Positions 12,476-24,600 of a stretch of 64,000 nt of DNA are shown here, one piece after another. The stretch is from Megamerina dolium. Lineage: Eukaryota; Arthropoda; Insecta; Diptera; Megamerinidae. The DNA lies in assembly GCA_963854835.1 (NCBI GenBank), contig OY978525.1, positions 94,950,136 to 95,014,135 of the forward strand. The letters run 5' to 3'. A program made the translations under genes and the position numbers. Position 1 is the stretch's first letter. The number at the start of each line of letters is the position of its first letter. The notes under the pieces are model-generated. The model had not been told where the DNA came from and made no database searches. It saw nothing but the letters and a program-made list of their open reading frames with translations.

Positions 12476-12810
12476 ATTCTAATAGTATTATATCACATGA
12501 TATCGGCGACCACTCAAAGTCTCCATTTCAAAAAATTACACATCCAAGAAATTTTTACGCAATGAAGCCATTGTTTCACCAGCTCTATGGCATGTGACGT
12601 CATTCTGCTGAACATGAACTTCATCCACGTCCATAGCATCAATTTGAGGCCAAAATAAAAGTCAGTCAATATCGTTCGGTAACGCAATCCATTTACTGAA
12701 ATGGTCGCACAAATATCATTTTCAAAAACTGTCAATCGTTGTGGATGGAAAGGTTGTTCGACCATTATTCTTGAGTTTTCGGAGACCCAGAGCCTCACCA
12801 ATCAGAATAA
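12476..12810 (-). pseudogene. Second mariner-family transposase fragment, opposite orientation
   Basis: On the - strand SENSRIMVEQPFHPQRLTV is followed by ENDICATISVNGLRYRTILTDF, a pattern common to mariner transposases (bases 12,514-12,801). After a frame change come the VTCH and MASLR-like relics. It lies tail to tail with the + strand remnant at 11,964-12,441. The two fragments overlap in the protein region they represent, so they are two separate insertions and not one inverted piece. Confidence 0.65.
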
Positions 12811-13280
12811 TTTTGTTTGAGAAATCAAGATCTTCTTTAGGCATTTCCAGTACCTAATCACGGCTAAGTACGGCCTAAAGGCTTCAATTCTTGTATTTTG
12901 TTTTTTATAAATCAAATGAATACAGGCATTGAGTCAATAATTTGATGCTCTCATTGAAATAATGAGTTATTTGATTAAGTTTCTTCATTGCTAAATGCAA
13001 ACTCGTTTGCATAACCAATGCCAATATCGATTATCACATGTCAAACCGTTGAAATCATGGGGTCAATTCTCGTTCTGTGATAAGGTGAAGTGAAAAAAAG
13101 TTTTCATTTTCGTTTTCACAACTACTTTTCACTCTGTCTTTTCACAAACACTTATTTTGTGATTCTAGTTCGTGGTGTGAAAAGCGTGTTCCATTACCAA
13201 TGTAGTCGTGAAACTATTGCAACTGTGCTATTTAATTTCAGAAACAAATGAGTTGAAGTAGCGAAATAAGTAAAGAAAAC

Positions 13281-14497
13281 ATGTCGGGAATAATTATTTT
13301 ATTAGAATTATCGCAAAGAATTCAAGATGAGCAAAGGTAATAAGATGTTGTGTAAATTTTTAATTACAGTAAATACAATTTAATATATTCTAGGGATTAT
13401 TTAAGAGTGCTAAGACGCAGACTTCGCGATGACCAAAATCCCTTTGAGGTGACAACCAACGAACATTTCAAGGAATTATATAGGTTCCCTAAAGCATTGT
13501 GCTTGGAGTTAATTGACGAATTAATGACATTTATACCAAATTCGAGACGGAGACACGCTATTCCTAGTCATGTAACGGTTTTAAGTGCCCTCCGTTTTTT
13601 CGCCACAGGTAGCTTTCAACGAATGTAGGACAAGACAGCTTGTCTGCTTTATCCCAAACATCTGTTAGCAGATGTGTGCAAGTCGTTGCTTCTGCGCTAA
13701 ATAACATAGCACATAGATACATAAAGTTTCCAAAACGAGAAGAGTTCTCGGCGCTCAAAATAAAATTTATGCAAAAATATCAGTTTCCAGGAGTAATCGG
13801 GCTTTTAGATGGAACGCATATCAAAATATCAGCCCCGAACAAAGAAATTGAGCACGTTTACTATTGCCGAAAGGGTGGACACTCTAAAAATGTTATGATA
13901 ATATGCGATGCGGATTATCTCATTCTAGCCGCTAATGCTCCATTCGGAGGTACAGCTCATGACTCTTACATATGGCGTCGCTCTCAAGCTTGCAGAGCTC
14001 TGGAGGAGCTCCATGGTGCTGGTGAACGTGATTTTTGGCTTCTGGGTGATAGTGGTTATCCACTACAGGTACAATTTATGCTATTTTTCTTAATTAAAGA
14101 GCTAATGCTAATATAAATTTTAAAATAGCCTTGGCTGATGACACCAATTAGTGCAACATCATGTACCGCAGAAGAGCGCTACAACATAGCGCACAAGTCA
14201 ACTCGAGCTCTTGTGGAAAGATGCATTGGTTTATTAAAAAGCAGATTTCGCTGTCTGTCAAAGAAAAGAGCCCTTTTTTACAGTCCACCAAAATCAGGCC
14301 TCATAATTAACGCTTGCTTGGTTTTACACAACTATTTGATTCGTGCAAGAGTACCGTTCGAAGAAATGTATTCAGAGGATTCTGAAGAACCTGAAGATTT
14401 TGTTAGCTCCTCTTCACCGATTTTATCTCGTGATATATTAAAAATTGCGAAAAGGCAACGTTTGCAAATTGTTCAAGATGATAGTATACAAATTTAA
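13281..14497 (+). pseudogene. HARBI1-like DDE transposase of the Harbinger element, one frameshift
   Basis: Three coding exons are supported: 13281-13336, 13394-14068 and 14129-14497, with GT-AG junctions and consistent phases. The DDE catalytic residues are visible. The first Asp is in GLLDGTHIK (codon 13,808-13,810), the second in LLGDSGYPL (14,048-14,050) and the Glu in ALVERCIG (14,216-14,218). The N-terminal part (NPFEVTTNEHFKELYRF) is typical of HARBI1-type proteins. The frame breaks in exon 2 at about 13,622-13,628, where a TAG appears after SFQRM. The downstream frame resumes directly with VGQDSLSALSQ, as expected from loss of one base. Apart from this, the length (about 365 aa) is normal for the family. 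A sequencing or assembly error is possible. Confidence 0.85.
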
Positions 14498-15002
14498 ATG
14501 ATTAATTATTTTGTATCATATCTTTATTCATATGTTTATAAATAATTCAGTCTTCTTCATGTTACCCATGGGGCGGCTGATCACATTTTAGTTGTTAAAT
14601 TCATTTTCTTAAATACTAATAAAATATTAATGTTAAATATATTGTTATATTTCTAATTAGCATTTGCATATACTCTGTTATATGTTACTGAATCTAAGTA
14701 ATCTAGTTTATATATTATTAGTTTATATTGTTTCTACTGAAAATTTTTCAATTCAATAAAGAACATTGAAGAATATATATCAATTGTGATGTCTTTTTGT
14801 AATAATTAATATGTTTATATATAATTCAGTCTTCTTCATGTTACCCATGGGGTGGTTGATCACATTTTAGTTGTTAAATTCATTTTCTTAAATACTAAAA
14901 AAATTAAAAAGATAAATAAAAAATAAAAACATAAATTTAAAACAAAACTAGTTATTCATATAAAAAAATATTTGCATTAATCCCTGCGTCTAAGCACATC
15001 AA

Positions 15003-15323
15003 TTAAATCTTGCAGTTTGGATGCAAGTATACAAGATGTATCTGTGTATAGCGCTGTATTTGGTGTGCGTATGGAGTCTTATTTTGGATATAGAAACGAA
15101 ATAGAAGAGCATTTAGGTAAGCCGCTATCACTTTCCATTTTTCTTCACGAAATTTGGCACCGTCTGCAGTCACAAATCTGTAAATGTGTAATTAATATAA
15201 GTTTCTTTAAGTTAATAAAACTTCTTATTTATCGTGCGCAATGTCAATATTCTCTTCCAAATAATTTATTAGATACTCCTTTTGATTCACGCTAGCGCGT
15301 TTTCCTCTAACGACCTTCTCCAT
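15003..15323 (-). pseudogene. Possible Myb/SANT-like accessory gene of the Harbinger element, degenerate
   Basis: On the - strand an ATG at 15,323 opens MEKVVRGKRASVNQKEYLIN and about a dozen more codons. Then, after an apparent ~50-bp intron ending TTTACAG (exon resumes near 15,181), it gives a segment with KFREEKWKVIAAYLNA. A Trp-containing WKVIA helix plus a basic start is what Harbinger Myb-like partners look like, and their usual position is beside the transposase. The donor site reads ATAAG instead of GTAAG and the protein stops early at 15,003, so it is probably broken. Assignment is by context and weak similarity. Confidence 0.45.
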
Positions 15324-15577
15324 GTTTCTTTCACTTATAAATTGCCTGTGAAAAATTAGTTTTCATATGAACATTTTTGACAGTTGGTTACACTGTTTCA
15401 CAGAACGAGAATCGCCAGGGTTGTGAAAAAGTGAAAAGTTTCGTTTCGTTCCACTTTTTTTCATATGAAAACATTTTGACGTTTCTTTTCATTTGTTCGC
15501 TGAACGAGAATCGAAAGTGCCATGAAAACGTGAAAAAACATTTCATTTCACCTTTTCACAGAACGAGAATTGACCCC

Positions 15578-16045
15578 CATGTCTAGCACATTATCGATGT
15601 TTGCTAGAATGACAATAGATAATGAATAACCTTCACATAACAGTTAATCTAAGTCTTACAAAAAGAATACAAATACAATTATTATATAGATAAGTAGATA
15701 CTAGAACAAATAGTACTTGTTGTAAAGATTAAAAGTTTTATATAAAATAGAAAGAAGATAATTTACTGAATTTGGTAAAGATTCTCAGTAACAAACAATA
15801 TATTTTACATACATTTGTAAAAGTGTATGGAAAAGATACAATGTTGTTTTCATTCAAAATATTTATTCAGATTAATGTGTGGTATTACAATATTGTATTT
15901 CTGTTGCGTAAACTAAAACTTAAAACATGTATGATATGTGCTACATAACATATGAAGGCTTCTCGCAATGATCCACGAAAAAAAGTTAATAAATATAAAA
16001 ATTAATCGTAATAATTGTGATTCACAACAGATATTTAAATTGAAA
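15578..16045 (+). other. 5' flank of Oatp gene B
   Basis: Non-coding. It shares several short blocks with the flank of gene A (TTGTAAAGATTAAA near 15,720; AAAATATTTATTCAG near 15,857). No promoter element could be fixed. The Harbinger element ends exactly at its left border, so the transposon lies between the duplicated block and the preceding DNA. Confidence 0.45.
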
Positions 16046-19000
16046 ATGGTTAAAGTTGAACACGGAAAGTCAACAGATCGCACTAACAATACTGACGCTG
16101 ACACAAAACTACTCGATAAAGGTAATGTGAAAACAAATGATCGTAGTAGCGGTGGTGGTGGTGATGTTGGGGTTGGTATTAATGGTTTTTGTGGATTTGG
16201 TAAAACTAGCGAAAAATCTGAACAAGATCGCACCATGACCGAAGATATTAATAAATTATTACGTGATATTCCGCTGACAGAGGATATGACTTGTGGATTT
16301 TGGCTATTAAAAGGATCCTTCTTTCAAAGGTACCCACACCTCACCTGTAATCATTTAAATTGATTTTTAACTAAACTTTCTTAGATTTGCCAATCAAACC
16401 GCTTATGTTATACTGTATGGTGTAGTCGGTTGTGTCTTCTCAATGACATTTGCATATTTTAATGGTACAATAACAACAATAGAGAAACGTTTCAAAATTC
16501 CATCAAAGAATACTGGCATCATATCAGTGGGTTACGATATAGGTCAATTAATGGTAGCCGCGGTATTAAGTTATTATGCGGGCAAAGGGCATCGACCACG
16601 TTGGATCGGTTGTGGTAAGGACTAGAGATAAAAATGAATATCAATCAGAATTTTGTTAGATTTATTATACTAAAATAGGGACTGACTAGTTTTGTACCCG
16701 TCTTATTAATTAAACCATATTTCTGTTAAAAATTATCACATTTTTATTTGCATATTTACATTATGAATGTCTGAAAAAAAAAGAAAAACGTATTATTTAC
16801 ATTCATTTCTAGGTGCGCTAACAATTGTAATATTTTGTATTCTTAATGAGGCACCACACTTTCTTTATGGTCCTGGTGAAGATGCGTTAGCATTAACAGC
16901 TGAATTTGGCGCCCTTCCAGATGAGAATGCCACATTGGGGGCCTTGGAGGAGCAACGCTCAAAGACGTTATGTCGAATAACTGGTGATGGTGTCGAGTGT
17001 GAAATTGATGAGGGTAATTTGACACCACAAATTATTCTATTTATCGCACAAGTTATAGCGGGCATTGGTGGTTCATTATATTATTCATTGGGAATATCAT
17101 ATATGGATGATAATACGAAAAAATCAAAAACGCCAGCTTTGTTGAGTGAGTATATACTATTATGATAGCGAAAATATTTCTTGCACATCTTCTGTTCGTC
17201 AATAGCTTAATGAAGTCAACCATAACCACTTCAGATACAATGCATGCAGTTTTAAAAAATAATTAAGTAAGAAAGAATTGACCTACACACACTATAATAT
17301 TGTATTACAAGGTTTTTCTGTCACGACACAAACTCGAACGCTACATGTGAAATAAATAATATTGCAATTGCGCAATTAAGCATAATTGAGATTTGAAGAT
17401 CAATTGGAAAGCGTGTATCAGCTGCGTTATGTTGCACTTCATTGTGGTACACCGAAAACAAGCCTATCTTACTCCTCTTCATCTTACAGGTTTATCATAT
17501 TTTTTTCGGATGTTGGGGCCAGCTATTGGTTACGCATTGGCCTCGTTTTGTTTACAAATCTATATTACACCACATTTAAGTCCGGTTATCAATGATACGG
17601 ACCCACGCTGGTTGGGTGCTTGGTGGATGGGTTGGCTGATATTGGGTGGATTGCTTTGTTTATCCACTATTTTTTTGGCAATGTTCCCCAAAGAGTTGCC
17701 ACGTGCTGCTGCACGTCGTATAATTAAAGAAAATCGTCGTCTGCAGCGCATCACAGCAATTCGTGATCAAAACACATCGGAAGAAGAGTGTTTAACTGAA
17801 GATTTGGAAGGGATGCCCATCGCTGAGCCAAAAGCATCATTCAGAGATATGCTCAAGACATTTAAACAATTGGCAACGAATAGGATATTGATGTATAATA
17901 ATTTCTCATCGGTATTTTATTTTTTCGGCTATACACCCTATTGGATTTTTACACCGAAATATATCGAGGTACAATATCGACAATCGGCGTCTACATCAAG
18001 GTAGGGCCAAAGTGTCTGGTGTTTTGATAGCGCAAAATCCAGTTTTTTCCAATTACAGCATGGTAACTGGCACTGTTGCATTGGCGTTCTCCGCTATTGG
18101 CGTGCTATTAGCAGGCTTTGTGATATCTCGATATAAGCCCAGAGCTCGTTATATGGCTGGGTGGAATGTTATTGTTGGATTCCTAACTGTAGGCGGTATG
18201 TTGGCGTATGCATTCATTGGTTGTCCTGATAATGAGAAGTCAGTGATTGTCAACATCCATGATAGGTAGGAATATTTTCTTAAGAAGCATTTTTTCGACT
18301 TTATTGCAAACAATTTGCGAAATTAATTTATTCAGCCATTCTTTAACATAATGTCTAACCAAAACAAATTTAATGACCTTTCCTCTCACTCATACAGCAC
18401 ATTAAATAGTACACCTACTTGTACTTCGGACTGCCATTGTGATTATGTCCGATATTCTCCGGTTTGTGGCGAGAATAGTATGACTTATATTTCACCCTGT
18501 CATGCTGGCTGCAAGCACCAACACATTGGTGAAAATGGTACAAAGGTTCGAATAGAAAAATAGAGAACATTTTGATGACTTATATATATATTTTTTTCTC
18601 AAAATCCCTTTAGATCTACTATGATTGCGCTTGTATACCCAATGTCAATGACAGTACAAGTACAATAAAATCTAGTTTCACACGACTTACGATAATGGAG
18701 TTGCAGAAGTCAGATTTTGAGGTATGGGAAAGCAGCAAAAATTCAACTATGCGGGGTATCACTTCCACAGCATTATCAGCGTCAACAGCTACATATCCGG
18801 ATGTATTAAAATAATATCCAATCTCTTTCGCTACATTTATCGATTTTTCTTTCCATTTATTTCTATGCAGATCTTACGCGGTGGTCAAGCAATACCTGGT
18901 GTTTGTCCAGTCAATTGTTATGCCCAATTTGTCACATTCTTAGCAGTCATGTGTTTTCTGAAATTTGTTGGCGCCACGGGGCGTGCTTCCAATTTTCTTG

Positions 19001-19452
19001 TATCAGTACGTTGTGTACCTGAAAAGGATAAAACTGCCGCAATGGGTTTCGGTATGATGATGTTGTCAATGATGGCTTTCATACCAGGTCCCATATTTTT
19101 CGGTTGGTTACTGGATCGCCTATGTGTGGTATGGGGTAAAACGTGTACGAATAAAGGCAATTGTTGGTTATATGATCCGGAATCATTAAGGTGTGTATTT
19201 TGACAATTCCAATTCTATTTAAAACTTACGCTAAATTGAGCTCCTTCTGTTTCTTTGACGCACACATACACATTCAGGTATACACTGAATATAATTGCAG
19301 CGGTAATTGTCACAATTGGCGCCATCTTCGATTGTGGTGTCTGGTATTATGTGAAAGATTTGAAAATTTTCGATGATCACGTAAAAAAGATTGAACTGGA
19401 AAATGTTGAACATGAAAAAGAATTGAATGCAGAGAAGAAAAATGAAATTTAA
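16046..19452 (+). CDS. Oatp: Organic anion transporting polypeptide (Oatp/SLCO), gene B
   Basis: Closest paralogue of gene A, with nine coding exons in identical phases: 16046-16329, 16385-16614, 16813-17145, 17490-18000, 18059-18265, 18398-18545, 18614-18802, 18871-19190 and 19278-19452, giving 798 aa. The N-terminus is 21 codons shorter than in gene A; all other exons have the same length. It has the DPRWLGAWWMGW signature (exon 4), a Kazal-like outer loop with CHCDYVRYSPVCGENSMTY (exon 6) and about 12 membrane spans. The donors after exons 6 and 8 (GTTCGA, GTGTGT) are weaker than in gene A. The end of exon 1, intron 1 and the start of exon 2 are almost identical to gene A, unlike the rest. 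Poly-A signal near 19,527. Predicted role is plasma-membrane uptake or efflux of organic anions. Confidence 0.92.
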
Positions 19453-19564
19453 TTATATTCAAATTAATCCAAATTCGACGCAATTTCTATGAAAATTATG
19501 ATAAATACATATGTGTGCCTATTTCAATAAAAGCTCTTAAAAAAAATGAAAATATAAAAATCAC
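19453..19564 (+). other. 3' UTR of Oatp gene B
   Basis: AT-rich trailer with a CAATAAAAG poly-A signal at about 19,526. The next element begins at about 19,565. Confidence 0.5.
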
Positions 19565-20016
19565 TTTACGGTCGGCCTGGGCTGACGGAATTATTCTGGT
19601 AAGATTATATAACAGTATAACATAACTGTACGTGACAAATAATGTTGTCCCAAATGGTAGATTAAGTGAGTTATAGCAAGTTGAACATTTTGAAAATTCC
19701 GAGGTTAGTCACTCTGATTGCTCCTTGTGGATGTGGCACTTGACCGAATATACCCAATATCAACGCATCTCTACCCTCGGACCATAAGTTACTTATAGCA
19801 AATTTCGTCAAAATAACTCAATATTTGCTCAAGTTATTGTGCGAACCAGCCAGATGACACACAGACGGACGGACGGACTTCGGTAAATCAGCTATTTAGG
19901 TGACGCTGATCAGGAATATGTTGTATATACTTTTTTATATCTCCGGAGATTTCTTCAAGTGATTACAAACATCTGATCGAAATGAATATACCATGCACTC
20001 ATGCAGGGTATAAAAA
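19565..20016 (+). mobile_element. Short, diverged copy of the inverted-repeat element (no internal repeats)
   Basis: Same orientation as the 55,211-56,881 copy. It starts with CGGTCGGCCTGGGCTGACGG, matching the terminal hairpin. It then passes at once into the segment corresponding to 56,423 onward (TTATAGCAAGTTGAACATTT, GTGCGAACCAGCCAGATGAC, GACGGACGGACGG, ATCTCCGGAGATTTCTTCAA) and ends CATGCAGGGTATAAAA. All ~298-bp internal units are missing. It has many substitutions, so it is older than the other two copies. Confidence 0.75.
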
Positions 20017-21610
20017 TAATTGTAATTGTATGCATAGTTGTGTGATGAGAGTTTCTGTGTGTATAAGCCAATAAAATAAATGTATAAAATTATAAAGAAA
20101 CAGTGAAAAATACAAGTACATATAAAGTAACAAAAAAAAAATTAATCTGAATGTCTTAAATAAAATATTTGATTAATCTCTGTATAATTTTCTTGTGATT
20201 TTCATGTCTGTGATATGTATTTCATTTATCATATGAAACAGTTTATGTTTCAATTTTTCTTTAGTGTGTAAATATAGAACTTATATGCAATAAAATTAAT
20301 GTGAAATAGATTTGTTTCACTAAAAATTTCTTGGATATGTCTAAATTTCTTCGCAACTATGCGGTATTGCAACCCTACAAACAAACTATGTGTATAGGTT
20401 ATGATCATAATCATGAAAGATAATAATACAACTTATCGTTCAATTTCAATATTATATCTACATATTGTCTAGGTATATAAATATGTACATAAGTAAATTG
20501 TTCAATTGAGATTAAAGTATATTGAAAAATGTAAATATGTACATATATCAGATAAAGTGTTTGATCAGTCCGATAGGCCACATACCAGCCTACATATTGA
20601 GTAATATTGTATTTAAAATACAATGAATAATGTAGAAATAACCCATGATGGACATAGAGATCTAAGTAAATAATATTGCTTATTAATTAAAAACATTTCG
20701 TGGAGAGTTACTACGATATAATGATATGAAATGTGTGTAACAAGATGTAGAGATAATGTTATATTAACTGAAATATTAAAAAAATATATTAAAAACCCAG
20801 AATTCGGAACATTCTTTATCTGAATGACCAACTTTAAATGAAAAATATCAAACTCAATTACATTGAGTAAGTTGATCCTTTGGTGAAAAAACAGATTCTA
20901 CCCATCTAACCCTATTGCATTGCTAAGAGCAAATTCAACAACATTTTCATACATCATTTGAATCGTCAATAATTTCCAGGCTACAACTGTAGCCTTAGCC
21001 TTCAGCTGGAAGACACTACAATAGTTTGCATGGATTTACCTCTTAAAGATATCACTGCCCTTTACCATATTTAATATGGATCCGATTGTGTAGATCAAAT
21101 AAGCAATGCCACTGATAGATTTCTCCATAAAAAACTAACATTTAGTGCATTTCTTTCGCAAACGAATTTAAACATTTTAAGTTCATTAAGGCTTTGTCAT
21201 CCAACAGCGTTAATTTATTCGATTAAAAATATAAAGTTAATATTACATATTTTTTGGCGTATGTCAATTAAATATTTTGTCTTGTTTTTATTTTTGTTTT
21301 CCACTTTGCTATCCCCGCTCATTTTACAATAATTAAATTTGAAAATAATAAAGTGCAATAAAATTACAAAAGATTACATTATCAAGATAAGTAGTAGTTA
21401 TGATAATAATTAGACTCTTATACTAAAATCCAAACAAAAAAATGTATTTTATTTAGCAATAACTTTAGTCTAATGTGTACGACAAGTTCAGTAAGTGAAT
21501 GAAGTGCAAATAAACATATACAATACATAAAGTGATTAGTTAAATGATAAACGGCATTTAAAATTTGTATAGCTTTGTTATATACATCTACAATAACAAA
21601 TATAAATAAA
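20017..21610. other. Spacer between Oatp genes B and C
   Basis: No gene was recognised. The part up to about 20,720 corresponds to the 3' flank of gene A (duplicated block). The rest is AT-rich and presumably holds the promoter of gene C, which could not be pinpointed. Confidence 0.45.
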
Positions 21611-24600
21611 ATGAGTACACAAAATATTAACGTGGTGGAGAAGTATGACGATATAGATGATATAGATTTGGCAATCAATTTGCTTAATGCAAGTATTGGC
21701 AATACAGCGACAGATGACACCACATTTAATACGACGAATAGTGACGATTCAAAAAAGAAACGTAAAAATGATGAAATTATTAGAGATATGGCGAAACAAA
21801 TACCACTCACGGCAGATATATCTTGTGGTTTTTGGTTTATTAGAGGCAAATTTTTTCAAAGGTTAGCTTCTTGTCGAAAGGAGAAGAAAGCAAAATAATT
21901 TCCCAACAACATTCACAGATTTGCCAATCAGACATCATACGTTGTACTCTATGGACTTGTCGGTTGTTTCTTCGCCATGACATATGCCTACTTCAACGGC
22001 ACGATTACAACGATCGAGAAACGCTTTCGTATACCATCAAGGAATACTGGCATTATATCAGTTGGCAGTAATATAAGTCAAACTCTAGTATCGGCAATTA
22101 TAAGCTATTATGCGGGCAAAAGTCATCGACCTCGTTGGATTGGTTTTGGTATGTTATATGGCCCATTGTATACACAATTGTTAATAATTTCCTCTCAATG
22201 TTGGCTAATTAAGGTGTCCTAACTGTGGTGCTTTTCTGTCTATTATCTGCATCACCTCAACTTTTCTATGGTCCCGGCGACGATGCGTTAGCATTGACAA
22301 AAGAATTTGGTGCCACATCCAATATTTCCATGGATGTAGTTGAACGTGAACATTCGAAGGGTCTCTGCAAATTGGATATCTCTAACGATCAGTGTCAAGT
22401 AGGGGAAGGCACATTTGCACCACAAGTGATTTTATTTGTTGCACAAATTATATCTGGCATTGGCGGTTCATTGTATTATACTTTGGGTATTGCGTATATG
22501 GATGATAATACAAAGAAATCGAAAATACCAACAATGTTGAGTAAGTTTTTATTGGATTGACTTAGTCAAGATTATTTTTCATAAATAAAACTGCCATTTA
22601 GTTGAGGCTCTATAACACAATATTAGGTGAGATTACTAAATGAAAATTACCCGGAAAAAAACTAAAATTTTCTCTGCAATAGTGATTCGTTACTAACTTT
22701 TTCGGTCGAAACCGAGGTATCTTTTACAAACTTTATCCGATGCCGAACGTTTTAACATATAATAAAGAAATTGTTAGTTAAATATTTTTTCATTTGCATT
22801 TGCTTTGAAGCGACAGAAAATTTTTAAAAATACGAAAACCGAACATTTATTTAATTTATGATATCTTGAGAGCTGTTTATAGAAAAACTTTTTTAGAACA
22901 AAATCAGGAGTCAACGCTGAGGAAATAATTGAAAAAACTCCCTATAAAACACATATTGAAGCAATTGACACGTAGTTGTAATCAAACTACAGTCGACTTT
23001 AGAGGTAGTGTTGATTTTTTGATAAAATCTCCATACAGAAATCTTGCAAAAACTTTGTACTATTTTTATAGTCGACTTTAAATTGACAAGAATTACGGCC
23101 AACCGACTCTTTTGGCAAAATTCAAAAAGTTCGGTCTACAGGGTGGACCCATTAAAATTTGGAATTAAAAATCGGCTATAAAAAATCTTGAGAATATTTT
23201 TGCAAAGTCATGAGTTTATTAGAAAGATTGGACTTTTCCATTTAATAATGAAACACAACATCATTCAAATGATTGTCACGGCTGGCTTTACAATACCGAA
23301 TCCGATCACCCCAATTTTTCAGTACATTTTCGATTGTTTGGGCTTCAATCTCATGAATGGCAACTTCGATTACGTGTTTCAAGGCCTCAGTCCTCATAAT
23401 AGGCATTTGTTTAGTCGATGGTATTTCATTCGACCTATATCTTCGCCGAGCTAATTCTTCAAGGTTAGAAACAAAAAATAGTCGTAGAGTACTAAATTTG
23501 AAGAATATGCTGGATAGGGTAGCAGTTCGTAACTTAATTCGGTGCATTGTTATGGTGAAATAACACTTTTTGTTCGTCAGATTTTGATCATCTAATTTGT
23601 CGACCAGCTGGGAATAATATTCGCTGCTGATTTCTTTATACTTTTCAAGGTAATCGATGTGAAGGACACCGTATGAACCCAAAAAAAAACTGTCGCTAAG
23701 GCCTTGCTGCCTGACAGACCCATCTTGGCCTTCGTTGGTACACCTTCACATGCAGAAGTCAATCGCAGAACATCGCCAAACACTCCTTTGAAGTGATCAC
23801 ACTATTGTGTTTATTGTCAATTGTAAGCAAACGTGCGCATATTCATGTAAAATGTAATGTACTCGCTCAGATGAGAGGCCTACAGCTCAGCCACTTCACG
23901 TACTTTCATTCTCCGATCATCGAATATTATTCCATGGATTTTATTGACGATATCTGGCGTAACCGCCTTTGACCTTTGGGCGATCTGAACGTTCGGCGTC
24001 AATTGTGCTGGTGCGACCAAAAATTCACCTTTTTCCATTTACGTAGAAAATCACGTGGCTGTTCGCTTTCAGTAGCTATCAAGCGCAAACTAAATGACAC
24101 AGCTTGCTCAGAATTGACAGGTTGACATGAGCAGTATTTCATTTAAAATTATTATCTGGGAAATTCAAAAAGGCTCTGACTTATATAACTACCATTTAAA
24201 GCTTAAATAAGAAAATGTTCATGAATCTGCCAACTTTGGGTCTGAGGCGACAATGAAAATTTGAAAATTTCTCAATGAAATATTAACAGCTCTTTGACTT
24301 ATATACTCGTAAATAAAAGAGAAATGAATTCGATTGTATTTTGACCTTTAACTAGAGTCTAAACCGAAGCCGAAACCATTTACTCTAGTGAACGCGTTTT
24401 GTAAACAATTTCTATTTACGTATTGGCGATTTTCAGGTCGATTAATATTGCCGTAGCTCGGTGGTTAGTGCGTTGGTCTCCTGATCTGTAGGTCGTGAGT
24501 TCAATCCCAGACTGTAGCATACATTTAATATTGAATGGATTTTTCTTTCGAACGACGCCCACCTGATGGCGAGCAATTGGCAATTCTTCCGACAGTAGCA

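Larger units (their letters stand above)
13059..15577 (+). mobile_element. PIF/Harbinger DNA transposon with matching TIRs and 3-bp target-site duplication
   Basis: The terminal inverted repeats start GGGGTCAATTCTCGTTCTGT at 13,059 and end in the complement at 15,577. The first 22 bases match perfectly, and about 30 of the first 32 match. The trinucleotide CAT flanks both ends (13,056-13,058 and 15,578-15,580) as a target-site duplication of the length known for the PIF/Harbinger superfamily, although its usual target is TWA. The motif GAACGAGAAT recurs three times inside the right end (about 15,402, 15,503 and 15,561), giving subterminal repeats. The element carries a HARBI1-like transposase on the + strand and a second small gene relic on the - strand. 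It is 2,519 bp long. Confidence 0.88.
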
